Assembly (NCBI RefSeq): GCF_001719065.1
Contig: NZ_LWAF01000003.1
Coordinates: 1 to 64,000 of the forward strand
From: Fervidobacterium thailandense
GTDB lineage: Bacteria; Thermotogota; Thermotogae; Thermotogales; Fervidobacteriaceae
DNA length: 64,000 nt
Direction: 5' to 3'
Part shown: piece by piece, positions 34,668 to 43,802 of the stretch
Layout of the letters: the number at the start of each line of letters is the position of its first letter
How positions within the stretch are numbered: position 1 is the first letter of the stretch
Notes under the pieces: generated by a model
Told to the model about the DNA's origin: nothing
What the model saw: only the letters and a program-made list of their open reading frames with translations
The model's database searches: none
Program-made: the position numbers and the translations under genes

Positions 34668-35738
34668 TTAAATACGTTTAAACTCCTTTTCCACGTACGG
34701 ACTTGTGAAAGCCCTTAGAGCACAACCGTAACTCATCCTGAATCGTATTATATCACCAACTTTGAACTCGCGCTCGGAGTCCGTAACATCGACTATCAGG
34801 TGATCACTCGAAGCGTGCAAAACTTTGAGCCCCTTCTCCAATGGTTTCAATCCATCAGGCTTGACATCCTGTTCCCCAACGGCCAAGATTACCCTGCGTC
34901 GCCATCCACGATCTTCAAATACCGGCGTGCGACCAAACGCGTCTTTTCCGAGCTCTCCGTACGGAACGGAAGGTTTGTAATCAACCTCAACAACCTCAGC
35001 CTCGAGCACGACCGTATCCTGGGACAAGTACGGAATATCGCGATCACCAGTCGCATCTGTACCGAGGATGATACCCTCGCCCACTCGAAATTGGTTTATC
35101 CCTTGCGGAAGCGTTCCGTCCTCCAAAAGTTTGAGGGCGACCGTGCTACCACCACTAACCTTCAACTCGTAATCGAGTTGATTTTCCAGTTCGCGCTTGA
35201 TGTTGAGCAAGATGTTCATATTCTCAACGGTTGGTAAAACCCCTCCGTAGCACCCAACGTTCGTACCTATCCCAACGAGCCTAACGTTTTTCAACTTTCT
35301 CGCAACATCGAGGATTTCATTAACCGCCTTTTCGAACCACACTCCCTCACGCAAATCCCCAACATCTACCATGTATATAACCTGAAGGTTCCTTTGGTAA
35401 TAACCGGCAAGTGCATCAAGTTCGTAAGCCGTCTCGGGCATGGAGACCAAGACTTCATCGACGAAACGGACCACGAGCCCGAGTTCGGATTTCATCGGTA
35501 TCCTGAGAAGCTGATACGGTCCCGGGACACCACCTTCCCTGAGCTTTACTATGTTCTTCATCCTCGAATCTCCAAGTTTATCGGCACCACTGAACCTCAT
35601 CGTTTTCGCGATCGTCGAGTCGGCAAGTACGAGCTTTGTGACGGCAACGAGCTCTATTCCCCTTTGATGACACATTTGGGCCACCTTTTCCGTGTTCGAT
35701 GCGATCGCCTCAAGATCGATGACAAGTTTTGGGTACAC
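34668..35738 (-). CDS. PLP-dependent amino-acid racemase, Orr/YhfX type
   Basis: 356 aa, of the alanine-racemase N-terminal TIM-barrel fold (fold type III). M-Y-P-K-L-V-I-D-L starts the protein and A-V-T-K carries the PLP lysine. R-M-S-Y-G-C-A-L-R near the end belongs to the C-terminal segment of this subfamily (COG3457), which includes ornithine racemase. It may racemise alanine, lysine or ornithine, perhaps for peptidoglycan; the substrate is not readable. The frame is open to 35747. GTG 35738 is preferred because AGAGGTG precedes it and it gives the family's usual N-terminus. Confidence 0.78.
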   Translation of the reverse strand: MYPKLVIDLEAIASNTEKVAQMCHQRGIELVAVTKLVLADSTIAKTMRFSGADKLGDSRMKNIVKLREGGVPGPYQLLRIPMKSELGLVVRFVDEVLVSMPETAYELDALAGYYQRNLQVIYMVDVGDLREGVWFEKAVNEILDVARKLKNVRLVGIGTNVGCYGGVLPTVENMNILLNIKRELENQLDYELKVSGGSTVALKLLEDGTLPQGINQFRVGEGIILGTDATGDRDIPYLSQDTVVLEAEVVEVDYKPSVPYGELGKDAFGRTPVFEDRGWRRRVILAVGEQDVKPDGLKPLEKGLKVLHASSDHLIVDVTDSEREFKVGDIIRFRMSYGCALRAFTSPYVEKEFKRI

Positions 35739-35760
35739 GTCCAACACCTCTCGTTTTCGT

Positions 35761-35789
35761 TTGCATGAGTTGGAGACGTATGGTATAAT
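35761..35789 (+). promoter_or_regulatory. Promoter of the purine nucleoside phosphorylase gene
   Basis: TTGCAT (35761-35766), a 17-bp spacer and TATAAT (35784-35789), with extended TGG. The leader would be about 95 nt; no riboswitch fold was recognised in it. Confidence 0.75.
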
Positions 35790-35890
35790 TCAAGCGACAC
35801 CACAGGTATATTCTAACCTAAGTCAGGTGCGTTGTAAACAATAAAAAACGCCTCTTAGATTCATACGTGTTAACGTAGGAGGGACTGTAA

Positions 35891-36691
35891 GTGAACCGCG
35901 ACGTTTTACAGGCTGTCGAGTACATCAAACCCAAGTTGCACAAGCCTCCGAAAGTGGCACTCATCCTCGGTTCCGGGCTCGGTTTCCTCGCGAGTGAGGT
36001 CAAAGATGCAGTGGTGATTCCGTACACCGAGATTCCGAATTTCCCACGTTCCACAGCCCCAGGGCACGAGGGTAAACTGGTCATTGGTGAACTGTTCGGT
36101 AAGAACGTTCTCGTATTGAGCGGTAGGTTCCACATTTACGAGGGTTGGCATCCGAGTGAGATAAAGAAAGTTATCCATGTTCTCAAGGCAATCGGTGTTG
36201 AACGTATGTTGATCACCAACGCTGCTGGTGCAATAAACACCAACTACCAACCGGGAGATATCGTTCTGGTCAAGGATGTTATAAACTTCATGTTCAGGAA
36301 TCCGCTCCGCGGTCCGAATGACGATGAGATGGGCCCACGTTTTCCTGATATGCTCAGTGCGTTCGACCGCGAATGGATGACGCGTGTTAAAAACGCCCTC
36401 CCGGAGCTTAAGGAAGGAGTCTACATCGCCGTTACCGGTCCATCCTATGAAACACCTGCCGAGATAGTCGCCTTTAGAAAACTTGGAGCGGATCTGGTAG
36501 GTATGTCTACCGTTCCGGAAGTTATCGCCTGTGCGCACGTGGGTATAAAGGTACTCATTTTCTCGTGTGCTACAAACATGGCGGCTGGTATCCTGGCCCA
36601 ACCACTCTCCCACGAAGAGGTCATGGAAGTTGCCAATAAGGTCAAGGAGAGGTTTTCGAATATCGTCAAAGTCGCCTTGGAACAGCTTTAA
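35891..36691 (+). CDS. Purine nucleoside phosphorylase (trimeric type)
   Basis: 266 aa. I-L-G-S-G-L-G is the phosphate-binding loop, P-G-H-E-G and G-R-F-H-I-Y-E-G-W are active-site segments, and T-N-A-A-G-A-I-N carries the conserved purine-site residues. This is the PNP-I trimeric (inosine/guanosine) type. It splits purine nucleosides with phosphate for salvage. GTG 35891 has AGGAGGGA upstream. A long antisense open frame over this gene (35906-36613) is a codon-structure shadow. Confidence 0.9.
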   Translation: MNRDVLQAVEYIKPKLHKPPKVALILGSGLGFLASEVKDAVVIPYTEIPNFPRSTAPGHEGKLVIGELFGKNVLVLSGRFHIYEGWHPSEIKKVIHVLKAIGVERMLITNAAGAINTNYQPGDIVLVKDVINFMFRNPLRGPNDDEMGPRFPDMLSAFDREWMTRVKNALPELKEGVYIAVTGPSYETPAEIVAFRKLGADLVGMSTVPEVIACAHVGIKVLIFSCATNMAAGILAQPLSHEEVMEVANKVKERFSNIVKVALEQL

Positions 36692-36716
36692 AAAGCAAAC
36701 GTGAAAGAAAAGGAGA

Positions 36717-36745
36717 TTGACGCAAACCGCCGTTCGTAGTAAACT
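36717..36745 (+). promoter_or_regulatory. Promoter of the glycogen phosphorylase gene
   Basis: TTGACG (36717-36722), a 17-bp spacer and TAAACT (36740-36745). It gives a leader of about 110 nt before GTG 36864. Confidence 0.75.
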
Positions 36746-36863
36746 TTTTTATGGCCTTTTTGGTTGATGTTTGTTTCAATTCGCGTTTGGAAACGGTTCA
36801 ATTGTTAAAAGAAAAGATTTTCAAATAAACTTGCATCGAGAAAATCGTCAGGGAGTGACGCGT

Positions 36864-39335
36864 GTGCCAGCGACGAAAAGAACACAGAAGAGTTTGGAGA
36901 ACCTCGACGAAAGTTTCATTCATCATTTGAATCACACGTTGGCCGAGGATTCGGCAAGTGCAACCACGCTTGCAAAGTATTTCGCTCTTTCGTACGCCAT
37001 AAGAGACTTGATCGCGGATAGATGGCTTCACACAAAAAGTATAATTTTCAACCGAAGGGACCTCCGAATTGTCAACTACCTCTCGATGGAATTTCTCATC
37101 GGTAGGCTTCTCTATAACAACGTGCTGAACTTAAAAATCGAGAAGCACGTAGAGGAACTGCTCGAAAAGTACGGGCTCAGGCTTGAGGATCTGATACCGC
37201 TCGAAGAGGATGCAGCCCTCGGTAACGGTGGTCTCGGAAGGCTTGCCGCGTGCTTCCTCGACTCGCTTGCAACTCTTGGTTACCTTTCCTACGGATACAC
37301 CATCCGATACCAGTACGGACTCTTCAAGCAACTCATCGAGAATGGCTATCAGAAAGAGGAACCGGATGACTGGCAAAAAAACGGTTATCCGTGGGAGTTT
37401 CCAAAACCGGAAGAGGCGGTCGTTGTTAAATTCTTCGGTCGCTCGGAGGTTTACACAGACGAAAACGGATGGTTGAAATTTCGATGGGTCGATACGTACA
37501 ACGTTATCGCCGTACCGTACGACATTTACATAACAGGGTACAACAGTGAGATAGTGTCCGTTCTCAGATTGTGGCAACCAAAGGCTATCTCGGAGTTCAA
37601 CTTCGCTGAATTCGAGAAAGGAAACTACGAAAAAGCTGTTGCGGAGAAGAACTTCGCCGAGAAGATCTGTAAGGTCCTCTACCCGAATGATGCGTTCTAC
37701 CAGGGTAGAGAGTTAAGACTTATGCAAGAACATTTCTTCGTCAGTGCGGCGCTCCAGGATATCGTCAGGAGACACAAAAAACGTTACGGAACCCTGGACA
37801 ACCTTTACGAGGGAGAGGTCATCCAACTCAACGACACACACCCGGCACTGGCGATACCAGAGCTGATGAGGATTCTCCTCGACGAGGAAGGGTACGGTTG
37901 GGAAAAGGCCTGGGAGATCGTCAGCAAAACGATTGCTTACACAAACCACACGGTAATGCCTGAAGCATTAGAAAAGTGGGAAGCACCACTGTTGCAACAT
38001 ATGCTTCCAAGACATTACCAGATCATCGAGGAGATAAACGCAAGATTCTTGAAAGATGTTGCGGAAAAGTTCCCTGGTAACCTCCAAAAGATAGTCAACA
38101 TGTCGATATTCGAAGAAGGTCACATCAAAAAAGTCAGGATGGCAAACCTCTGCTCGGTTGCTTCCTTTTCCATCAACGGCGTCTCGCAGCTCCATACCGA
38201 AATCCTAAAGCAGAGCGTGCTGAAAGACTTCTACGAGATGTACCCTGAGAAGTTCAACAACAAGACGAACGGTGTAACCCAGCGAAGGTGGCTACTTGAG
38301 TCCAATCCGCCACTGGCAAGGCTTATCACCGAGGCCATCGGAGACAGATGGATAACGGATCTGTACGAGCTCAGGAAACTTGAGATGTTCTTGGATGATA
38401 CAAGTTTCCTCGAAAGGCTCGGAGCCGTGAAGCGGTGGAACAAAGAACGCCTTGCGAAGTACATCTCCGAAAAGCTCGGAATCACACTCGATGTTGATTC
38501 TATGTTCGACATTCAAGTTAAGCGAATCCACGAGTACAAGCGTCAACTCTTGAACATCCTCCACGTGATACACCTTTACAACGAAATCCGCGATGGAAAA
38601 CTTCCGGAAGTTCCGCGCACATTCATCTTCGCGGGTAAATCAGCTCCCGGATACAGGATGGCAAAGCTTATAATTAAGCTGATAAACAGCGTTGCTAAAG
38701 TTGTCAACGAGGATCCGGTTGTGAGTAAGTACATCAGAGTCGTTTTTGTACCGAATTACAACGTTTCGCTGGCCCAAATCATAATCCCGGCGGCGAACGT
38801 CAGCGAGCAGATCTCCACAGCCGGAACGGAGGCCTCCGGAACCGGTAACATGAAGTTCATGCTCAACGGTGCACTCACCATTGGAACGCTTGACGGTGCG
38901 AACATAGAGATGCTCGAAGAAGTTGGCGCTGAAAACATCTTCATCTTCGGGCTGAAGGCTGATGAAATAGAGGAAGCGAAAAGGAAAGGTAAATACAACC
39001 CGTTTGGGATATACATGGACAACGTGAAAATACGTAGGATTTTGGACATGATACGCACCGGCTACTTTAATCCGGACGAACCCGAACTCTTCGTGGATAT
39101 CTTTGAGAACTTACTCTACGGTAAGTACGCACCCATGCCGGATCAGTACTTCGTGCTTGCCGATTTTGAATCGTACGCTGAAACGCACAAGAAAATTGAA
39201 AAACTCTATCAAAACCCAGTCGAGTGGAACAAAAAATCTCTTCTGAACATCGCCCGTAGTGGTAAGTTTTCAAGCGATCGCACGATAGAAGAATACATTG
39301 CGGACATATGGAAGAGCAAAAAAGTTTACGAATGA
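36864..39335 (+). CDS. glgP: Glycogen/maltodextrin phosphorylase
   Basis: 823 aa, the normal size for the family. The PLP-lysine segment A-S-G-T-G-N-M-K-F near the C-terminus and N-D-T-H-P-A-L-A-I-P-E, N-H-T-V-M-P-E-A-L-E and K-R-I-H-E-Y-K-R-Q-L are intact. It releases glucose-1-phosphate from alpha-1,4-glucan. The frame is open to 36771, but the sequence before 36864 is leader-like. GTG 36864 sits 8 nt after GGGAG and begins the expected N-terminus. It has its own promoter and terminator. Confidence 0.92.
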   Translation: MPATKRTQKSLENLDESFIHHLNHTLAEDSASATTLAKYFALSYAIRDLIADRWLHTKSIIFNRRDLRIVNYLSMEFLIGRLLYNNVLNLKIEKHVEELLEKYGLRLEDLIPLEEDAALGNGGLGRLAACFLDSLATLGYLSYGYTIRYQYGLFKQLIENGYQKEEPDDWQKNGYPWEFPKPEEAVVVKFFGRSEVYTDENGWLKFRWVDTYNVIAVPYDIYITGYNSEIVSVLRLWQPKAISEFNFAEFEKGNYEKAVAEKNFAEKICKVLYPNDAFYQGRELRLMQEHFFVSAALQDIVRRHKKRYGTLDNLYEGEVIQLNDTHPALAIPELMRILLDEEGYGWEKAWEIVSKTIAYTNHTVMPEALEKWEAPLLQHMLPRHYQIIEEINARFLKDVAEKFPGNLQKIVNMSIFEEGHIKKVRMANLCSVASFSINGVSQLHTEILKQSVLKDFYEMYPEKFNNKTNGVTQRRWLLESNPPLARLITEAIGDRWITDLYELRKLEMFLDDTSFLERLGAVKRWNKERLAKYISEKLGITLDVDSMFDIQVKRIHEYKRQLLNILHVIHLYNEIRDGKLPEVPRTFIFAGKSAPGYRMAKLIIKLINSVAKVVNEDPVVSKYIRVVFVPNYNVSLAQIIIPAANVSEQISTAGTEASGTGNMKFMLNGALTIGTLDGANIEMLEEVGAENIFIFGLKADEIEEAKRKGKYNPFGIYMDNVKIRRILDMIRTGYFNPDEPELFVDIFENLLYGKYAPMPDQYFVLADFESYAETHKKIEKLYQNPVEWNKKSLLNIARSGKFSSDRTIEEYIADIWKSKKVYE

Positions 39336-39358
39336 ACAATCGTGCCAAACGAAAAATT

Positions 39359-39386
39359 AAGGAGGCCTCGGGCCTCCTTTTGATTT
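39359..39386 (+). terminator. Intrinsic terminator of glgP
   Basis: AAGGAGGCC (39359-39367), a 3-nt loop and GGCCTCCTT (39371-39379), followed by TTGATTTT. It abuts the next promoter. Confidence 0.85.
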
Positions 39387-39414
39387 TGAAAAATAAACAT
39401 CCGGGTGTTATAAT
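39386..39414 (+). promoter_or_regulatory. Promoter of the PatB-GNAT / EamA / ABC-F genes
   Basis: TTGAAA (39386-39391), a 17-bp spacer and TATAAT (39409-39414), about 45 nt upstream of ATG 39461. Confidence 0.8.
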
Positions 39415-39460
39415 GCTTGTACAGTTCGCATCTTCTTCAAAAAACTTTGGAGGTGCCGTG

Positions 39461-41056
39461 ATGATGCATCCGGACTTCGATCAAATAGTCGATAGAAGAA
39501 ACACGGCCTCGTTCAAATGGGATCTGGTTCATAAACTCTACGGAGACGACGTACTTCCCATGTGGATTGCGGACATGGATTTCGTTACCTGTCCAAAAAT
39601 CATAGAAGCTCTGAAACGCAGAATTGAACACGGGATATTTGGATACACTTTCCGTGGGCAGGAGTACTACAAAACTATCGTTGATTGGTATGCAAGACGA
39701 TACGGTGTGCAAATTGAACCTGATTGGATCGTAAACGGCCCAGGTGTTGTTCCCATGCTCTCCTTCTTAATCGAAAAGCTCACACAACCCGGTGATAAGG
39801 TAATAATCCAGCCACCCGTTTACCCGCCTTTTTTTAGAGTTGTAGAGAACAACGGCAGAAGACTTGTAAGAAACGATTTAATACGCGATATCGTGGACGG
39901 CAAACCTGTTTGGAAGATGGATTACGAGAAGCTCGAAAGCCTCATAGACGATAGAACCAAGATGCTGATAATATCAAATCCGCACAATCCTGTAGGAAGG
40001 GTGTGGACCTTCGAAGAGTTGGAAAAACTCTACAAAATCGCACGAAAGTACGATTTGATAATCCTGTCCGACGAAATTCACGCGGATATAATCTACAGAC
40101 CGGTCAAATTCACAAGCTTCCTCGCAGTCGGCCATGAAGGGGTTGTTGTACTGAACTCTCCAGGTAAAACGTTTAACATCGCCGGACTTACTAACTCTTA
40201 CGCAATAATCCCAGACCGAACGATTCGAAGGGAATACAAAAACTACATGGAAAACTTAGAACTGCTGGCAGGAAATGTCCTTAGCCTCGAGGCATTAAAG
40301 GCGGCGTATGAGTGTGACGACTGGGTTGATGCGCTACTAAGTTACCTTGAATCAAACAGAGATTTTGCCTACCATTATATCAAAACCAACATGCCCGCAT
40401 TGGTTCCTTCCCACCCTGAAGGTACCTACTTGTTGTGGATCGACTGTTCGGAGATGAACGTGGAATCACCGGCAAAGTTGTTCTTAGAAAGAGGACGGGT
40501 ATACTTGAACGATGGTGCCGATTTCGGTGCACCTGAATGTGTCAGGTTGAACTTTGCCTGCCCAAAAAGTGTTCTTCAAGAAGGTTTAGAGAGGATGAGA
40601 GTAGCTTACAACTCTGGTTTCGAGCTAAAAGAATGCCGTGTTGATAACGATGAATACGAGATTTGCAGGGAAATCCGTACGGAGGTATTCAACAAAGAGC
40701 AGGGTATACCTCTGGAGCTTGACTTTGATGAACACGAAAAAACCGCACGACACTTCTTACTTAAATTTTTCTCCCGACCTGTTGCCACGGCTCGGGCACG
40801 TCAAATCGAACCGGGGATTTGGAAAATCGAGCGAGTTGCGGTAAGACTCCAGGACCGTGGTAAGGGATTTGGGAAAAAACTGATGAGTCTGCTTGAAGAA
40901 AAACTATTCTCCGAAGGTGCACAAAAACTAACACTCAACGCACAGATACAAGTGAAGGACTTCTACGTTAAACTGGGTTACAACATTGTCGGGTCGGAAT
41001 TCCTCGAGGCCGGTATCCCTCATGTAAAATGTGAAAAGACCAGAGCGGAGGGTTGA
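39461..41056 (+). CDS. Cystathionine beta-lyase (MalY/PatB) fused to a GNAT acetyltransferase
   Basis: 531 aa in two parts. Residues 1-390 are a complete MalY/PatB aminotransferase-fold C-S lyase: W-I-A-D-M-D-F near 35-41, S-N-P-H-N-P-V-G-R, S-D-E-I-H-A-D and PLP Lys236 in S-P-G-K-T-F-N. Residues about 393-531 are a GNAT domain with the acetyl-CoA loop Q-D-R-G-K-G-F-G-K-K-L, resembling ElaA-type acetyltransferases. A lone PatB is about 390 aa, so this is a true fusion with no break in frame. ATG 39461 follows GGAGGTG; the frame is open upstream to 39308, inside glgP. The lyase cleaves cystathionine or cysteine; the acetylated substrate is unknown. Confidence 0.83.
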   Translation: MMHPDFDQIVDRRNTASFKWDLVHKLYGDDVLPMWIADMDFVTCPKIIEALKRRIEHGIFGYTFRGQEYYKTIVDWYARRYGVQIEPDWIVNGPGVVPMLSFLIEKLTQPGDKVIIQPPVYPPFFRVVENNGRRLVRNDLIRDIVDGKPVWKMDYEKLESLIDDRTKMLIISNPHNPVGRVWTFEELEKLYKIARKYDLIILSDEIHADIIYRPVKFTSFLAVGHEGVVVLNSPGKTFNIAGLTNSYAIIPDRTIRREYKNYMENLELLAGNVLSLEALKAAYECDDWVDALLSYLESNRDFAYHYIKTNMPALVPSHPEGTYLLWIDCSEMNVESPAKLFLERGRVYLNDGADFGAPECVRLNFACPKSVLQEGLERMRVAYNSGFELKECRVDNDEYEICREIRTEVFNKEQGIPLELDFDEHEKTARHFLLKFFSRPVATARARQIEPGIWKIERVAVRLQDRGKGFGKKLMSLLEEKLFSEGAQKLTLNAQIQVKDFYVKLGYNIVGSEFLEAGIPHVKCEKTRAEG

Positions 41057-41061
41057 TACAG

Positions 41062-41937
41062 GTGGTTCTAACCCGAAAATTTGTGGCTATCTTCTGGCTA
41101 CTGTTTCTAACCTTCATGTGGGGCCTTACGTTCCCGATACAAAAACTGGTATTAACAGAAGATATCAGCCCTTTTGGCTACAACGCTGTGCGTTTCTGGA
41201 TTGCGACGGTTCTATCATGGGCAATGTTTAGAAAATCGGACTGGAGACGTGGGACCGTTCTCGGGATCATCATGGGCATTGCTTACGCAACGCAAACGTG
41301 GGGGTTGACATTGACAACCGCAACAAAAAGTGGTTTCATCACTTCACTTTACATAGTCATCGTACCGTTCTTCGCCTATCTTATTGAACGTGAAAAGCCT
41401 ACGATTCCTCAACTGATCGGATTTGTTGGGGCACTCGTTGGAATGTACCTTCTCAGTGGGGGTATACGGGGATACAACTTCGGTGATTTCCTCACAACAA
41501 TTTGCGGTATAGCGTACGCTCTTCACGTGGTCCTGATAACGAAATATTCAAGAGAAACTGACGAGCTTTCACTGCTAACCCCTCAGTTCCTCACCGTAGC
41601 TTTGTTGAACACCATTTTCAGCTTGGTATCTTCGAACAATCCTTGGGTATTTTCAATGAACGCACTTTACGTTGCCACGTTCACAGCGTTGACCGCAACG
41701 ATACTTGCGATAATAATCCAAGCAAAATACCAGAAGGTCGTTGGCAACAACGTGACGGCCTTAATATTCGTCGGTGAGCCGGTTTTCGCACTATTGTCGT
41801 CAATGCTCATTCTCCACGAGCGTTTGAACTTACTACAAACAATCGGAGCGTTGCTAATGATTCTTTCAATTGCCGTTGGTATACTCCAAAACGCAAGCCA
41901 TGAAATAACGGAAAAGGGGAGCGCTGAGAGAACGTGA
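41062..41937 (+). CDS. EamA/DMT-family transporter
   Basis: About 291 aa with ten predicted membrane helices in two EamA repeats. The first opens with F-M-W-G-L-T-F-P and R-F-W-I-A, the second holds F-V-G-E-P-V-F-A-L. Members export amino acids or metabolites. TTG 41053 is in frame but abuts the ribosome site GGAGGG, so GTG 41062 is preferred. It lies just after the PatB-GNAT gene, which suggests, without proof, export of an amino acid or thiol derivative. It overlaps the ABC-F start by 4 nt. Confidence 0.82.
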   Translation: MVLTRKFVAIFWLLFLTFMWGLTFPIQKLVLTEDISPFGYNAVRFWIATVLSWAMFRKSDWRRGTVLGIIMGIAYATQTWGLTLTTATKSGFITSLYIVIVPFFAYLIEREKPTIPQLIGFVGALVGMYLLSGGIRGYNFGDFLTTICGIAYALHVVLITKYSRETDELSLLTPQFLTVALLNTIFSLVSSNNPWVFSMNALYVATFTALTATILAIIIQAKYQKVVGNNVTALIFVGEPVFALLSSMLILHERLNLLQTIGALLMILSIAVGILQNASHEITEKGSAERT

Positions 41938-43682
41938 TCTCGCTCAGAAGTGTATCAATTGAATTCCCAGGAAAAATGCTGTTTTCAAACTTTAACGCTA
42001 CAATTTTCCCAAAGGACCGGATCGGACTGATGGGAAAAAACGGCTCTGGAAAGAGTACCCTCATGAAAGCCATAGCCGGTGTTTTCAAGGACTATCACGG
42101 CGAGATAAACATCTCCGGCAAGGTCTTGTACATGGATCAGTACAGAACGTTCGATGCAAAAACACCGTTTGAGTACTACATGAACGTTGCCGACACCCCG
42201 GAGAAAGAAAAACAAGTGCGTAGCATCTTGAAGGGCCTTGGTTTCAACGAAGAAGATTGGCACCGGGATATCTCCACGTTCAGCGGAGGAGAGCGAACAA
42301 AACTCCAGCTTGGAAGACTCTTCGTGGAAGAACCGGACTTCTTACTCTTAGACGAACCCACAAACTTTTTGGACATCGAAGCCATAGAGTTCCTCAAAAA
42401 GCTACTGTTATCCTTCAAAGGTGGTTACATGATTATCTCCCACGACAGGGACTTTCTAAGGAGTGTTTGCAACAAGTTCTGGGAAATAAACAACGAAACG
42501 ATATGGACCTTCGATATGCCTTACGACAGATACCACGAAGAACGAAAACGCATAATCGAGACCCAACAAAGACAGGTGGCAAACCTTCAGAGAGAAATCC
42601 AAAGATTGAGGGAAATAATCGAACGTTACAAAAAATGGGGCAGAGACAAATTCCAAAAGCAAGCCAAGAGTCGAGAAAAGATGCTCGAAAGGATGCTCGA
42701 GGAACTTGAAAACATGCCCGCGCTGTACCTGGAAGAAGAAGAAAAGAGAATCGAAATTCCCGTACCCGAGAGTAGCGGGTACGTGGTACTCGAGGTAAAG
42801 AATGTCTCCTGGAACGGGTTGTTAAAAAACGTTTCGTTTACAATCCACCAAGGTGACAAGGTAGCGTTGATAGGTCCGAACGGTTCTGGAAAAAGTACCC
42901 TCTTGAAAATAATAGCCGGGGAGTTGCAGCATGAAGGAACCGTCACCTTCGGATATAAAGTTAATGTTGCTTACGTGGAACAGTTCGTCGATCAACTTGA
43001 CCTCGAGAATACGGTCTTCGATGAAATCTTCGAAGAATTGCCGGATCAACCCGATTACGTTATTAGAGCCTACGCGGGAAGGTTTGGGTTCAAAGGGGAG
43101 AACGTCTTTAAAACGGTAGCCGAGCTTAGTGGTGGAGAACGTCAGATTCTGGCACTGGCAAAGGTACTTTTGAGAAAACCGAACTTACTCATCCTCGACG
43201 AACCGACCAACCACATGGATCTTGAAACGGTCGAAGCACTCGAGGATGCTCTTAAGGAGTACAAAGGTAGCGTCCTGATTGTTTCGCACGACTTGGAACT
43301 CATTCGAAACGTGTGCAACCGGTTCTTGACGATAAAAAACGGAACATTGATCGAGGTTGAGGAACCGCTGTATTTTTCCAGAGAGAAGGAAAGACAAGAG
43401 AAACGAAAAAACTTTGAATTTGAAGAGAGGAAAAAGTTTAGAAATTTGGTGAAAAGTATTGGAATAAAACTCGAACAACTTGAAGAGAGGGAAAAAGAAC
43501 TTTCCAGGGCAATTGACGAAATTTCGAAACATATGCTCCATACAAACGATTATCAAGAATTGATGGCACTCCAGAGCAGCAAAGAAGAATTAGAAACTCA
43601 ACTTCTTGAAGTTATGGAGGAAATCGAGAAGTTGAAGTTGGAGTTGAAGCGGCTCACCGCTTCAAACGCTGATAATAGTTAA
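41934..43682 (+). CDS. ABC-F family ATPase (Uup/EttA-like)
   Basis: 582 aa with two complete ABC domains and no membrane region. Walker A is G-K-N-G-S-G-K-S-T and G-P-N-G-S-G-K-S-T; signatures are F-S-G-G-E-R and L-S-G-G-E-R-Q-I-L; both Walker B motifs end in L-D-E-P-T-N. A basic, coiled linker joins the domains and a C-terminal coiled coil (about 510-580) follows. ABC-F proteins act on ribosomes, in translation or antibiotic protection. The C-terminal coil favours Uup- or YfmR-like rather than EttA. GTG overlaps the preceding stop. Confidence 0.86.
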   Translation: MISLRSVSIEFPGKMLFSNFNATIFPKDRIGLMGKNGSGKSTLMKAIAGVFKDYHGEINISGKVLYMDQYRTFDAKTPFEYYMNVADTPEKEKQVRSILKGLGFNEEDWHRDISTFSGGERTKLQLGRLFVEEPDFLLLDEPTNFLDIEAIEFLKKLLLSFKGGYMIISHDRDFLRSVCNKFWEINNETIWTFDMPYDRYHEERKRIIETQQRQVANLQREIQRLREIIERYKKWGRDKFQKQAKSREKMLERMLEELENMPALYLEEEEKRIEIPVPESSGYVVLEVKNVSWNGLLKNVSFTIHQGDKVALIGPNGSGKSTLLKIIAGELQHEGTVTFGYKVNVAYVEQFVDQLDLENTVFDEIFEELPDQPDYVIRAYAGRFGFKGENVFKTVAELSGGERQILALAKVLLRKPNLLILDEPTNHMDLETVEALEDALKEYKGSVLIVSHDLELIRNVCNRFLTIKNGTLIEVEEPLYFSREKERQEKRKNFEFEERKKFRNLVKSIGIKLEQLEEREKELSRAIDEISKHMLHTNDYQELMALQSSKEELETQLLEVMEEIEKLKLELKRLTASNADNS

Positions 43683-43737
43683 GGAACTCCACTATCCACG
43701 GAGACCACGTTCCTTTGAATTGCTTGGATTAAATCAC

Positions 43738-43767
43738 CAAACTTCTTTTTTACAAACTTCTTTTTTA
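43738..43767 (+). repeat. Perfect 15-bp tandem duplication upstream of the Wzy/PglL-like gene
   Basis: CAAACTTCTTTTTTA occurs twice in direct tandem (43738-43752 and 43753-43767) in the 120-nt gap. No convincing promoter was seen in this gap. Confidence 0.85.
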
Positions 43768-43802
43768 AAACAGCTCAAAAAAACAAAAGTGGGGGTACGG
43801 TT

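Noticed and set aside
34661-34680. Direct repeat AAATACGTTT x2 at the convergent ends of the ABC ATPase and racemase genes
   Set aside because: Only two short copies, lying at the stop codons of both genes; no hairpin or T-run, so not called as a terminator or mobile-element footprint.
35906-36613. Long antisense open frame (235 codons) over the purine nucleoside phosphorylase gene
   Set aside because: It lies fully inside a well-supported gene, has no ribosome site or known motif, and is explained by codon structure of the plus-strand gene.
43683-43735. AAGGAAC / GTTCCTT inverted repeat after the ABC-F gene as terminator
   Set aside because: The loop is 21 nt and only three T residues follow; too weak for a terminator call.
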